Below are positions 1 through 11,396 of a DNA stretch of 64,000 nt, in pieces; the stretch's first letter is position 1; the number at the start of each line of letters is the position of its first letter. A program made the translations under genes and the position numbers. Under the pieces are notes generated by a model. The model had not been told where the DNA came from. It made no database searches and saw nothing but the letters and a program-made list of their open reading frames with translations. The stretch is from assembly GCA_014905825.1 (NCBI GenBank), contig JACGCN010000025.1, positions 558,001 through 622,000 of the forward strand, read 5' to 3'. This stretch comes from Lyophyllum atratum. Taxonomy: Eukaryota; Basidiomycota; Agaricomycetes; Agaricales; Lyophyllaceae.

Positions 1-54
1 ACGATACCCCGCCAGCGCAGCATCAACTTGACAACTTTGACCTCAACCAACACA

Positions 55-3000
55 ATGCCCCCCCGCAAGAAAGCTGGAACTACTACCGCTCCTACGCGCT
101 CAAGCGCGAGAACTAAGGCTGCTGCTGCTGCTGCTGCCGCACCTGCACCTGCTGCTATTGTCCCAGCGAAAGTTCCTGCAAAACCAAAGTCCAAGCGTAC
201 GCGTGCCAACTCTGCAAGCGATAATGATGGGCCTGCTGCGAAACCTGCTAGCAAGAAAGCCAAGAAAGCAAATACTCAAGACGATGCTGATGCAGAAGTC
301 GCTGAGGAAGAAGACGCTGACGACCAACCTGAGGTGCCTAAGAAAATGGTGACTTTTTTCCCAGTCCAAAGCGAATACGCGTCCCTCAATCATGATCAGG
401 TCACCGTCATTAAGAGAGGTGCAGCACCAGTTGACCCTATGTCTGGAAGAGTTGGTATGTGACAAGACTCCATGTATCTGGAGAAACTAACGTGTTGCCG
501 TCAAGACACCCACATGGTGTTTGCAAACGAACAAGGCGTGTGGGATGCCATGCTCAACCAGACTGACGTGAGTGGACATGAGAATAAGAACAAGTAGGCA
601 ACCCTCAACTACTAGGCCTCCAAGCTTGTCTGAGTTCGTTACAGATTCTACGTCCTACAGTTGCTTCACCCTGCCAGCAACGACTCCCAATGCTCCCTTT
701 TCGTTCGCTGGGGACGGGTGGGTGAAAATGGACAAAACCAAACCAAGGTCTTGCCCCCTCCAATTTTCCTTCGTCTGACCAACTTTCGTACTTACTGTTA
801 CTCTCCAGGGTCCTTGGCCCCCTGCGACTGCTATATCAGAATTCAAGAAACAGTTCAAGGCCAAAGCAGGGGTTGACTGGGACAATCGTGTGGGCATGGT
901 CCCTAAAAAGGGTTCGTTTTATGGCATGTCTTCGCCTATGCATACTAATTACATAACGATGCACAGGCAAGTACGTTTGGATTGGTTAGTTATCCCATTC
1001 ATGATGCGTCCTTGTATATCAAGGTCTGATATTGGATACTTAGAGCGCGACTATGCTGATGAGGACGAGACCAACGGCGATGGGAAAGCCAGCAGTAGCA
1101 AAGAAGCAGCGATTATTCCCGATTCCGCGCTAGAACCTGAAATCCAGGTAGCTCTTCCTACTAAGTTATAACCGTGTCCAACAAATATTTGATCATTTCG
1201 TATCCTAGGACTTATGCCGCCTCATCTTTTCAACCAGGTACGAAATCAACGTCAACCTCTGACTTAGATATCTTCCGATCGTGTCTTCTAAGCCTCATAG
1301 AGGCACACTTGTCCTCCATGAACTATGATGCGAAGAAACTCCCTCTCGGTACGACCATGCGATTTGTGCCTTTATCGGCCCCCAATTGACGGCCATCCCA
1401 GGCAAGCTGGCCAAATCTACCATTCTCAGCGGTTTCTCTGCTCTCAAAGTCAGTTGAGGCTCACGCAGGTTGGAGTGTGGAACAAGAGCTGATGTTTTGA
1501 TTTAGACTCTTGCTGAGGTCATCGAGCAGCCTAATGGTGACACAGCGAGGCAGTATGGAAACGCTCGCAGTGCTTGCGAGCACCTGAGCAGCGCATATTA
1601 CTCGTAAGGCATTTACAAGTCTGCCCGTCTCAGCAGCTTATCGCTGTCATAGTGTTATTCCACACGACTTTGGGAGACAGAGGCCCACCGTCATTGATAA
1701 TGCGACTCTCTTGAAGAAGGAACTCGATCTTGTTGATGCCCTTGGAGACATGGTATCATCGTCACCCTTACCACTACGCAGCTATTCCATCCTCATCGCG
1801 ATAATCGCAGGAAATTGCATCAAAGCTCATTTCGTCCTCGAATACTCTCTCCGACGACCAAGGAAATCCCCTCAATCCGATCGACGCTAACTTCCGCTCC
1901 TTGGGTCTGACAAGTATGCAACCCATCAAGCAGGAAAGTCAAGAATTCAAAAATCTGGAAGCTTATGCTCGTGATACGCATGGCGCTACCCACAACCACA
2001 TACAGGTAGCCATCACGAACGCCTATAGGGTAGAGAGGTCTGCGTCTCCTTGCTATCAGCTGGCTGTCAGTCTCTATTAATGCTGATCCCGATTCTACAG
2101 GGCCAACGAGACTGAAGCCTGGAATGGAAAAGGATTTGGAGACCTCAATGGGGGCGAACGCCTTCTTTTGTGGCATGGCTCCAGGACTACGAATTTCGCA
2201 GGTTCGTGTTTGACCGCGCTGAACGTCAATGATACTAAAACAGTCCCTTAGGTATCTTGAAACAAGGTCTGCGTATTGCGCCGCCTGAAGGTTGGTGTTT
2301 ACTTGTCGAGGTATCTGAAAGTATTGTCTGAAGATCACTTTCTAGCCCCTGTTACGGGATACATGTTCGGAAAGGGCGTTTACTTCGCCGATGTGAGTAA
2401 CCGACCACATTTATTCTCGGCTCTCTGAATTCATGGGGCTCTCGAACAGATGATGTCTAAAGTCAGTAATTTCTGGATATCTATTCCACCCCCTTAACTA
2501 AGAGATCGCCTATAGTCTGCGAACTACTGCTATTCACAGTATGTGCATCTTGAGTCGTCGAGAATTTTTGTCTTTTCTGACAGATCCTCAATAGCCTGAG
2601 TAACAACACCGGTCTACTCCTCCTCTGCGAGGTCGCAGCGAAACCTTTCTACGAGCTGACCAATGCCGTACGTAAAGCCGTTCTTCCAACCACACCTTTA
2701 TAACAATCTGACTTTCATTTTCTAGAGCTATGATGCCGACAGGCATTGCAAATCAAATAACAAGCTGTATGTTATAAGTGACATCGGCTGATCCTGGAAC
2801 TTATCCTTGCTGTAGGGCTACCAAAGGTATTGGTCGTACCCAGCCTGTGAGCTGGAAGGACGCGGGAGCGGCTCTGAATAATGACGAGCTCCTTGGATGC
2901 CACATGCCAGCTGGGCCAGGGCAGGACGTGTCGCCGCCTGGTGTCTATTTGCAATACAACGAGGTTAGTCGCTGTCTATCAGATTATCTGTTGATCTTAA

Positions 3001-3077
3001 CGCTTCCTGTTTGCTAGTATATCGTTTATGACGCCTCTCAAATCCGCCTTAAGTACCTGTTGATGGTGAAAATGTGA
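55..3077 (+). CDS. Poly(ADP-ribose) polymerase, PARP2-type
   Basis: Uses NAD+ to build ADP-ribose chains on proteins, normally in the nucleus as a DNA-break response. The ATG at 55 opens a basic, Ala/Lys-rich tail (MPPRKK) that would serve DNA binding and nuclear import. After two introns a WGR domain follows, with FVRWGRVG near 700-723, then a helical regulatory domain (about 1150-1790). The catalytic domain shows LLWHGSRT near 2170, GKGVYFAD near 2372 and YNEYIVYD split by an intron at about 2960-3030. These supply the H-Y-E triad of chain-forming PARPs. The stop is TGA at 3075-3077. There are about a dozen short introns, so internal borders are approximate. No zinc fingers or BRCT domain are seen, which fits PARP2/3 rather than PARP1. 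Yeasts lack PARP but many filamentous fungi have one. Confidence 0.88.
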
Positions 3078-3388
3078 CGACGGCGATGGACGGCGAAGAA
3101 CCTTTTTTTTTTTTGATACCTATTTTCGAACTGTGGATCTACTCTCTGAATAAAAGCATTTTTCCGCGTTTTGCCTGCTGGGTTAGTTTCTCCTAGACAG
3201 ACACAATCAGTCGTTTCTCCGTTCTTCAAGTACTGCTGGGTTCAAGCTGGGTCGCAAGCAGTCGCAAGATTAGACGGGAGATGTGAAGCAAACTGAGACA
3301 AACAAACGGGAACAAAAATGGAACGAGCCGTCGTACCGACTCCGAGGCTCGACGGACTCTTCCCTATTTATTGATCACCCTCTCGCCG

Positions 3389-4452
3389 ATGTCGAAGGGC
3401 AAAGGAAAGGAACCTGCCCATATAAATGTCCCGGTCATGCTCAATCCTGCTACGGGGAGCGCTAATCCGGCTGCTTCTATGTCTGCGCTTTGGGCCTACC
3501 TTCAACCCGCGCTCGATCACATTGTGAAATCTGCGAGCAATGACCCCAACGGAAAGGCACCGGCCATAGATGTTGGATTCTATTCAGGCATACATTCGGC
3601 CTGTTATAACTAGTGAAGTGGCACCCTATTGCCCGGGTACCCCTTGACTGACCTCTTGGTAGTTTTACTGCGCAGAGCGAAGCCGCAAATTCCAATGCTC
3701 GACTCCCAGACTCTAGCATCTCGAATGGCCCCGACATCTACGAGCAGCTTGATAAATACTTCGCAGATGCGACGTGTGAGCTTTTGCTGGGGGCTCCGCA
3801 CGATGATACCACCCTAATCCATTACATTGTCCCTTGTTTCAACCGATATACCGCTGGTGCCCAATCTGTCAATCGTCTTCTCAGCTATGTCAATCGCCAC
3901 TACGTGAAGCGCGCTGTGGACGAAGACAAAGGCTGGCTTCGCCTCAATGACGTCTTGGAATTTGTTGCTAAGACCATCACCGTTACCGACACTCGCGAAA
4001 AAATATCCAAGCGCTTGAGAGAGAGGCGTTTGGATGAGCTGAAGAAGTGGGGATACGAGGAGGGGGATTCCAGCGAACTTCTTGCTGTTGCGGAGGCCTG
4101 TGCCGAGGCTGCTAGTCCTCCTGACCGTGTCGTGCCCGTAATATCTCTGGCCTATCGTCGCTTCCGGACAGAGTTTTTCGAACCACTCTTAGCAGTCCCA
4201 GTAATGAAGGGGAAGTCTAAAGCCAAACACAAAATTCCCAAGACTCCGAATGGCTCGGCTCCCCCTGGTCCCAAGGGCCGCCTTGCTCGTGCAGTCAAAG
4301 ATTTGCTCGAGTCTAAGGATATAAACGAGGAAGAGCGAATCCGCTTGACCACAGAACTATCGAAGGCTCTCAAAACAGTTGGGATTCGCCCTGATCACCC
4401 TCTGCGGAAGAGGCTAGACAAGTATGTCGCGTCTTGTGCAAAGGGCGGGTAA
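3389..4452 (+). CDS. Short cullin-like protein, N-terminal cullin region only
   Basis: Two exons (3389-3612 and 3678-4452) join in frame to 332 aa. Residues about 65-230 follow the cullin N-terminal fold: FYSGIHSACYNY resembles the YTxVYNYC segment of cullins, and YFADATCELL, CFNRYTAGAQSVNRLLSYVN and RHYVKRAV follow the first cullin-repeat helices. VVPVISLAYRRFRTEFFEPL resembles the later LALxxWRDxxFxPL helix. The C-terminal cullin homology domain, the RBX1-binding part and the neddylation site are absent. A Lys/Pro-rich linker and a novel helical tail end at the TAA. Complete cullins exceed 700 aa, so this should not act as a normal ubiquitin-ligase scaffold. It might bind a cullin adaptor, or be a decaying paralog, although the reading frame is intact. 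Confidence 0.7.
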
Positions 4453-4521
4453 AAATGCCGTCAATGGAACCTCGACTGTATATTACCTTTGATGTGGAGA
4501 GGTCATACAAAATGAAATGCC

Positions 4522-6943
4522 CTATGGCGTTATGTCATTGACTGTCCTTGATTCCCTCCTTGCTACCATTCGTCGAAAACCCGGCCCTCCGCCAGGTCCA
4601 AAAATTTGGTCCCGTGGAACTGGAGGATTTGTGTCACGCAGCGTGCCCCACACTTCATCTTTCACCCAACCGTCGTTTTTCGCCATGATATCTCTGAAGT
4701 AAGTTTCGCCTCGTCCGTCAATATATGCGAAGATCTGATCTGTTGTTCCCGTGCCGTTAATCGCATGTCGAAGTCCTGGCCAGTTGTCCATCCCGATCTG
4801 TCCTTGGGCATGCTGAACTGAATGAGTCGATCGGGAGCTTGCACCCAGCGGGGGCTGCAGGACGCGAGTGTACGTCTGACGAATATCAGACCCATATGAG
4901 CCTGTTAGGAGGGTTCGAGAAATAATAAGGTATGGAACGAAACCAAACATGAAGTACATCCTCACCAAATTCTGCCGTGTATAGAGAATAATTTGAGAAT
5001 ACAGCCAATGGGTACTCAAATGCATCGCGCAACTTTGTTATACCACCATGCGATGACGAGGTAATCCCCACGGTCGACTGGTTCACCCACTGGGTATCTC
5101 TGGTTCAATAGTTATTGTGTGCAATGGAGGAAATCTCTTACTTGTACCCAGCCATCAGCAACATACCGCGCTTCATTGTTATAACGCATTGACTGGGAAA
5201 AGGTCACCGTTCTTGTCCCTTCGGAAGTTACGAGCTCGCTCTCGATTAACAGCACTCTGCTCACGTCAACTTTAGTCCATATTGTTTCATTCTCAGAACT
5301 CGCGCCACCAAGTGTTCGAGGTTTTAGGTCAGGAACCTCGTATCTCTTCATTTTACCCGTGGTCGGAGAGCTTCCTATGCGTACATGGATGCTTCCGGAC
5401 ACAAACCAGTTTGAGTTGATGGTTGGTCCTTTGCCTTGGCCAACAACACGCAGGGTGATTGAATGCGACGCATTGCTGACTAGAAGAGTCGGTAAAAAGG
5501 GGGTGATATCAATCCAGTAGGTTGGAGCATCGTACGCGCCGTATGCAGTCAACGGACGCCAGTTGGACGGAGTGATACCACCAGTATAAATGACTGCATA
5601 CGGCCAGACGACACCCCCAAGCTTTCCATCGACGAGTACCTGCACCTCTCGGAAAGGGCCCTTCCCGATGACCCCTGTGCTCGCTGGGAAATATGGAACA
5701 AACTCGTCGGGCGTATCTGGGATAATCCGTGAGTCCTGCGGTACTTCGTACCATTGTTGTGATGGCTCACTAAGGTACCAGAATTCTTCCGCAGAGCTGC
5801 CAGAACAGAATATTTCGACAAACGCTTCAGTTGAGTTTTGCGGCAGAGATACATTTGTCACCGCTCCCAAATCGCTATCAATGGTGAAAAAATTCGGAAG
5901 AGTGGGTGACAAGTTCGAGAGCGGCACTATCAAGTCGGCGGTTTGGGGAGTAGGAAATTTAGCGGTGGGTGCATAGAAAGTGGCTGTGAGGACCACTAAT
6001 AAAGGCATTTACGTTCCTGCTTCACTTGTAGAAATGATTTTGAACGTTCTTACCTTCAAAAACTCCATCAAGCAGGCTGTGGGGAGGAAAGAGTGGGAAG
6101 GTACCCCGACACGGAATGAATAGTGGACGCACAATTCGGGTGCGATAATGTTGCTAAAGTCCATCATGAGATCACCACTTCTCGCGAATAATGGATTGAA
6201 GTGTGTGACGTCTTTGACGCTGACAACATAAGTGACTATTAGCCCGACACGGGCTTGACTTTAAAGTGGCTCACGTATTCCATATAGTGCCAGTTTTCGT
6301 TGGCTCTGCGCTGGAGTGACGCCAGACTAAAATTGAAATGAAAATTCAGTTTCCCATTCTGCTTTAGAAAGCTGTGATCAGCGACCTACTCTCTACGTGG
6401 GACAGATATACCGCCTGAAGTCCTGATGTTAGCTGATATTCTAGTGAGTCGAAGCGATAATCCTTCGACGCACACTCAGGCGGTCATACTGAGTTCCAAT
6501 CCTATCGTAAAGAATTCCAGTAAAGACGCGTCTCTTCGTGAACGATCCAACTCGACTCACGAATATACTGAAAGGTTTAGACTGATAGCGGCCCATTTCC
6601 CCACCTCTCCACACCCATGGGCGGTTGGCGGAATATAAGGCACAACAGCAGGAGCGTTGAATGAACCATCTCCGAATGAATGCTTCAAAAGCTCCACTGT
6701 GCAAGCTGAACCACCCTTGGGGACTACTGGTGGTGCAAACACTTGGAGGTCAACCAAGGGAGCGACGGTAGGGTCATCGGTCATCAGGGGCACCCTAGCT
6801 TCCAGACCTGTGTCATGAGACCGTTCCGCGAGCCCTAATAGCAATGGAGCAAATTCTTCTGCGCTCAGTTGCGCAAAGACTAGCGGAAGCAGCACCAGGC
6901 CCAGGCATAACTGGAGCAGAATATCGACCTTACGAACCGCCAT
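4522..6943 (-). CDS. PNGase A-like peptide-N-glycanase, secreted
   Basis: Member of the plant/fungal peptide-N4-(N-acetyl-beta-glucosaminyl)asparagine amidase A family, which removes N-glycans from glycopeptides. The ATG at 6941-6943 (complement) begins a signal peptide with the hydrophobic run LLQLCLGLVLLPLVFA. The family core follows: LQVFAPPVVPKGGSACTVEL, then VGKWAAISLNL. After introns comes GPFREVQVLVDGKLGGVVWP, YTGGITPSNWRP and TYWIDITPFLPTLL. The last exons carry GRGETYFRDIMAKNDG and WGTLRDTNPPVP, and end at the TGA at 4522-4524. Several N-x-S/T sites suggest it is itself glycosylated. Introns lie near 6040-6550 and 4885-5130. It follows the S1/P1 nuclease on the same strand with a 411 bp gap, so both secreted hydrolases may be co-expressed, but nothing here shows that directly. 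Confidence 0.85.
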
Positions 6944-7005
6944 CGGTGAGCAACGTTAGGGTAGATAGCCAAGACTTGTCGGATTTGCTGCATATGACTC
7001 CAAGT

Positions 7006-7014
7006 ACTATATAA
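7006..7014 (-). promoter_or_regulatory. Possible TATA element upstream of the PNGase A-like gene
   Basis: A TATATA run on the minus strand lies about 65 nt before the start codon at 6943. The distance fits a core promoter with a short 5' leader. There is no transcript evidence in the sequence itself. Confidence 0.35.
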
Positions 7015-7354
7015 TGCCCACGCGTCAATCATGGCGGCCTGAAGATCTTCTATCGCCGTCGGCAAAGCACTCCAAGACCTTTTTAAAGACCTTTGAATGA
7101 AACATGTGGAATGACAGGAAGCAGCAGGAAGCCATGCTGTCGCCGAACTTAAATTCCGGCCCGCATCAAGAGTACCTAAAGAACACCGGAAGTCACCAAA
7201 GATATGTACAAGGAAAATACAAGGTACCGGGAGGCAAGCATTGACAATTGTATAATTCATCGAGCCATATAGCCCGCATAGTGTTTCACAGACCACATAT
7301 TGAGTATATAATCACTGAGGCTCAAAACATCAACCGCCTCATTCTCGTAGCACC

Positions 7355-9012
7355 TCATGGCAAGCTAACGCTGCCGTCAAACAGCACGTTAAGCCATGCC
7401 GCCAGGCGGTAACCCTGCTTCGCGATCTGAGTCTCGATCTGGTGAAAATAGGATGTAAAAAAAGGTATCAGGTAACGATCAGGGAAGCAACATACGGCGG
7501 GGACAGCATTGGTGTAATAGCTCGAGGTGCACAAGTCGGTTCCGGTCGTGTAGCTGAAAACCAAGGACTATGGTGTAATGTAAGTCAAAAGCAAGCATTC
7601 CGTAAGCGACGGAACTAACGCAATCGAGTTTATTGGAGTCCTGGGCCCACACGAGAGGGCACTGAAGAGGAGTAATCGCACGGGGCACAAGGAACCCAGA
7701 GAGGTCGTCTGAGATACTCCTCCTGGCTGGCGCGGTGGTGGAAGAACAAGAGATCCACGACGACGCTGACGACGCATATGCTCCCGTCTGAAGAAGTGCT
7801 TAGTTCCAAACACGATGAATCTCGAGCAGGCTTACCTTGATGCGAGTGGCAAGAGTGTTAGCCCATGTGGTGACAGAGTTAGCGTAGTTCGCGGCAAGAA
7901 GTTTGTTAATCATGCCAGAATCTTGGGGGGTAAGCCATGTGAGTGTAAATTCTTGATGTTCTGGAGAAAACCTTACCCCAGAGCTATGGGCAGATGTCAG
8001 TAACAGGAAATTGCGGCAAAAAATGAAGCTATCGACTGACAGAGTGCAGGTTTGTGGTGGAACCACTGCACTTGACGCTGATGCTGTTTCCGCCAACGGA
8101 TTTGGCTTCGACATGAAGGGGTTGTCCGATATCACCGATGAACTACGAAAAAAGGTTAGTCCCTACATGGCGATATGCAGATGATGAAACGATGTACATG
8201 GTCTGGCGGGATGCAGTGTTAATTCAGTCTAAGGATATGAAGAAAGCTGCAGACATACCTAAAAACTTGAGAGCCTCTTGACGCTGGGTTGTTGAGAGGC
8301 CAGTGTCAACTACGCGGCTCGTGTAGTTCGAGATGGCCGTAACTGGGAGTGATCTAAGTCACTACTAGAGGTACCAAATGATTGAAGGAAGGCTCACGGA
8401 TGCATTTTCCACTGGCGCAGTCGCGCGTTTCCGAGACGGAGCAAGAAGTCGGAGGATTATCTGGTTTGTCCAGACCGCATGTCACCACGCGGGACCTCGC
8501 TAGGACTGGATAAATAGAGACGAACCTTCCGCGTCTACGTAGTGAAGCTCCGAGGCCCTGAGGGTGTTCTTAGCTAAATATAGATGGAAGACAATCTACC
8601 ATCAACATACCATGCGTAAGCAGAGTTCGATTTGATCTCATCGGCCCACTATCAAAGTGGCAGGTCTATATGTCAGAGAGTGACGTCTTCGGACAGTACT
8701 TGTTTATAGTCACCGTTGCTGCTGGTCCGAGTGACTGGGAATATGTAGACCCCAGGGATGATTGGACGAACGATAAGGCTTTAGGAGCTAGAAACTATAG
8801 GGCATGGTTTATTCTGACGCGCCCGATTACAACGATGACAAGAATATGCACCTGCATAGCGACGTATCTGTCGTATCACAATCCTTGAGCATATTGTACG
8901 CGGCAAGTAGCGTGGACGCAACATACCCTACGGCTTGATGGCCACTGGCACCCCAGCCATAGACACATGGGGCAGAGAGTGACAAGAGACCGACGATGCT
9001 TGCTGTCTTCAT
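7355..9012 (-). CDS. S1/P1-type zinc nuclease, secreted
   Basis: Secreted single-strand nuclease/3'-nucleotidase with a three-zinc active site. The ATG at 9010-9012 (complement) starts a signal peptide ending before WGASGHQAVGYVA, giving the mature N-terminal Trp and first His ligands. Spliced exons supply WADEIKSNSAYAW (Asp), ELHYVDAED (His), NPPTSCSVSETRDC, then ALKFLDHFIGDIGQPLHVEA and TTNLHSLWDTG, which hold the remaining His/Asp ligands. The end carries FSYTTGTDLC and QIAKQGYRLAAWLNVLFDG before the TGA at 7355-7357. About ten short introns are present. One exon, 8198-8202, appears to be only 5 nt long and completes the Asp-His codons of the active-site DHFIGD block. An upstream reading frame starting with Met at about 9033 is not a true start, because that codon is TTG. 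Confidence 0.87.
8198..8202 (-). other. 5-nt micro-exon of the S1/P1 nuclease gene
   Basis: The minus-strand bases ACCAT are flanked by an intron ending CCGCCAG (8203-8258, 56 nt) and one starting GTACATC (8143-8197, 55 nt). Joining TTTTTAG, ACCAT and TTCATCGG reads K-F-L-D-H-F-I-G-D and restores a zinc-ligand His conserved in the family. Skipping the 5 nt shifts the frame. Confidence 0.7.
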
Positions 9013-9482
9013 GCTAGGAGGAGGAAGTTCCAAGTGTTACTTGGCGCAGCTTGTGGAAGCGACTTGGCTATTCTTATAGACACGACAGCTATGCTGCACA
9101 TAGATCATGCATACTGGCACGAAGTGTCTCGGGTGCGTTACCTGTAGATATCGTTGCCTGCATGCATCACGAGCTCCACGGTAAGTGTGATCGATGTGTC
9201 GCACGTTGATTGACCACCAGGGCATTTTGACAGATTCTAGTGCCGCGATTGATGGCCATGCTATCTTCACAACCTCTCCGACGAAGAACAATTCAATCAT
9301 ATGCGCATTTGCTATAACGGGAAAGCAAACATCGCTGTGCGTCTTCTAGGAAGAAACGAGTCGTATGGACAGAGGACACACGGACGATAGCCTACACGTT
9401 GTTCTGTATTTCGAACGTGAGCAGGCTGAATTCCGAGATAAGCGCGATGGGAGAGAATGTGCTCAACCCCGAATTCAGTAAA
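9013..9482. other. Intergenic, 470 bp
   Basis: Upstream region of the S1/P1 nuclease (start 9012) and the downstream end of the acidic-protein gene. Short open frames occur but show no conserved motif or splice pattern. I see no RNA gene or repeat. Confidence 0.6.
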
Positions 9483-11088
9483 TTAGTTGAGCTCCGGATC
9501 CATTTTCTTTCCTTCTCCATCTTCCTTCCCTTCATTGACCGTCGCCAAAAATTGGTCCATGTCCATTGAGAAGTTCATGTCAGTCTCCGAAGTGCCCTCG
9601 AAGAAGCTTGGGCTGAGATTGGAGAGGTCAAGTGTACTGATATCAAATGGAGCCTCGGTTCCCGACAAATTACTTGACGGCAATGGTTCCATGGCTTGGA
9701 GTTGCGAGGCAGACTCAAAACTAGCCATCAAGGATGCTGGGGAGGGTGCAGAACGAGACGCAGATGATGCATGTTTCAGTTCCTGAAACTGGTTTGTATC
9801 GCTTTGAACATCCAAGGATGAAAATATATCATCGTCGTTACTAGTTTGACCAAGAGTCTCAAGGAAAGGCTCCGCTTTCATAGATTTCCCAGTGTCCTCG
9901 GCCCCGCGTGGATCAGGCTCTATAACAATTGGGGAGAAGAGGCCGTCCATGTTGCTATTCGCATCGTTTGAACTCGTATCACCAGGGTCCCCAAAAAGAT
10001 CAGTCATGGCCATGTCGATGTCCATGCCTTCCAAATCTAGCTCGATAGGTTTTTCTGCTGTGCCGCCCACATTATCCATTGCCATTTTCACGTCGCCACC
10101 ATCTGTATCCATTGTGAGGTCTATGGGTTGAGTGGTTGACGCGAAAGCCGCCATTATATCTGGATGAAATTCGGTGGGACCTATTGCCCGAGCTGATTTT
10201 GGGGCAAGGGTAACAGGAGAGGCTAAACCACTGCTAAACATCGAGGCTTCTTCAGGAGTGATACGGAGTGTTGTCGACGAGAGATCGAGCTTGAGGGGGA
10301 AGGCTGGACGATGTAGGGACGAGATAGAGATAGCAGATGGACGGCGTCCGGGCCCTGGCGCTGCAGAGGCAGGGGCTGGGGGCGAGTTTGTTGGAGTCGG
10401 CACTGGGACATTTTGTGTAGGTGGCGATGCAGCATCCCCCTCAGAGACATCGGGAACAGCGGGGAGCGAGATCCGAGTTGATGTTGGAGATAATGAGGTC
10501 GACTTCGAACGCGTCCTAGTTGCCACTGCAGCTTCCTCTGCGAGCTTTAGACGCTTCTCCTCACGGTGCAAGTCTCGTTGGAGCGCAGCGATAGCCCGGA
10601 GCTGTACGCGATTAGTTCACCTTGGTTAGCATGGAGAAGAGCTGCAAGGCTTACTAAGTGGGATTCCATAGCGTCCACTATCTGGTCGTATTTCTCTACT
10701 TCACGGCCTAAAGACGCTGTCAATGAACGAGGTGGTTTTGGGGCGTGGTTCTCAATTCCTCTATAACGCGATAACAGTATGAGATCGCCTCTTCTAGCGT
10801 TTGCAAAGCACGTACAGTCTGCGGGTGTCAGCATAAAAGCCATATATCTGTCCAGTTTTGACTGCTGCATTCTGAAAGAGATTGATGAGCTATCCATATG
10901 GGAACGTCTCGAGGAATTGAGTGTACCTTCAAACAGGTGGACAGTGCATTCATTTCAGGTTCCAAGATTGCAAGTGGGACTGGTGGATCAGGCGGAGGGA
11001 GCATTAACGACTTTTGAGCATTCTTGGCCGAAGCTGGAGCATCCTTTACAACGATGGAGGCTTTGCGAGGGCGAGGTTTGGGTGCCAT
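9483..11088 (-). CDS. Unrecognised nuclear-type protein, coiled-coil head and acidic tail
   Basis: I do not recognise the family. ATG at 11086-11088 (complement) gives MAPKPRPRK, a Pro-rich stretch, then EPEMNALSTCLK. Three introns join this to NAAVKTGQIYGFYADTRRL, a conserved-looking helix EVEKYDQIVDAMESHL, and LRAIAALQRDLHREEKRLK. Frames agree at every junction, which supports a single gene. The remaining about 350 residues are low complexity, Ser/Pro/Thr-rich, and later acidic with alternating hydrophobics (DLEGMDIDMAMTDLFGD, FDISTLDLSNLSPSFF, MNFSMDMDQFL). Such acidic-hydrophobic patches resemble transcription activation segments. A Mediator-tail or chromatin subunit is possible but is a guess. 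It diverges from VPS38 with 308 bp between start codons. Stop at 9483-9485. Confidence 0.6.
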
Positions 11089-11396
11089 TCCTTGAAGTCA
11101 AGGGCCAAGTCGCGTGTGCAGATGAAACACAATCACAAACACCGTCGACCATTAACAGAACATCAGCATACTCACCAGCATTGATAACGTCTCCACAGGC
11201 CGTCTGGGTACTTCTCGAGCTAGACAGCAGAGACTATAAATCCCGATACACTTTCACCTTTCACCCTCCTTGTGGTCCGAGACGGCTGTGAAACCCCGAA
11301 CGACTCGACGAGGTTGAGCGCACCGTCGTACGTCTGATGAGTTGCTGAACACAACAATATTCATGTTTATCTTACTCTAGCGCGGCAATCCTTTAG
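11089..11396. promoter_or_regulatory. Divergent promoter, acidic protein / VPS38
   Basis: 308 bp between two opposed start codons. No clear TATA box was picked out. By position the stretch must hold the 5' ends of both genes. Confidence 0.45.

Noticed and set aside
3102..3116. Run of T at the end of the PARP gene
   Set aside because: Considered as a retroposed poly(A) mark, but there is no target-site duplication or element next to it; likely a 3' UTR homopolymer.
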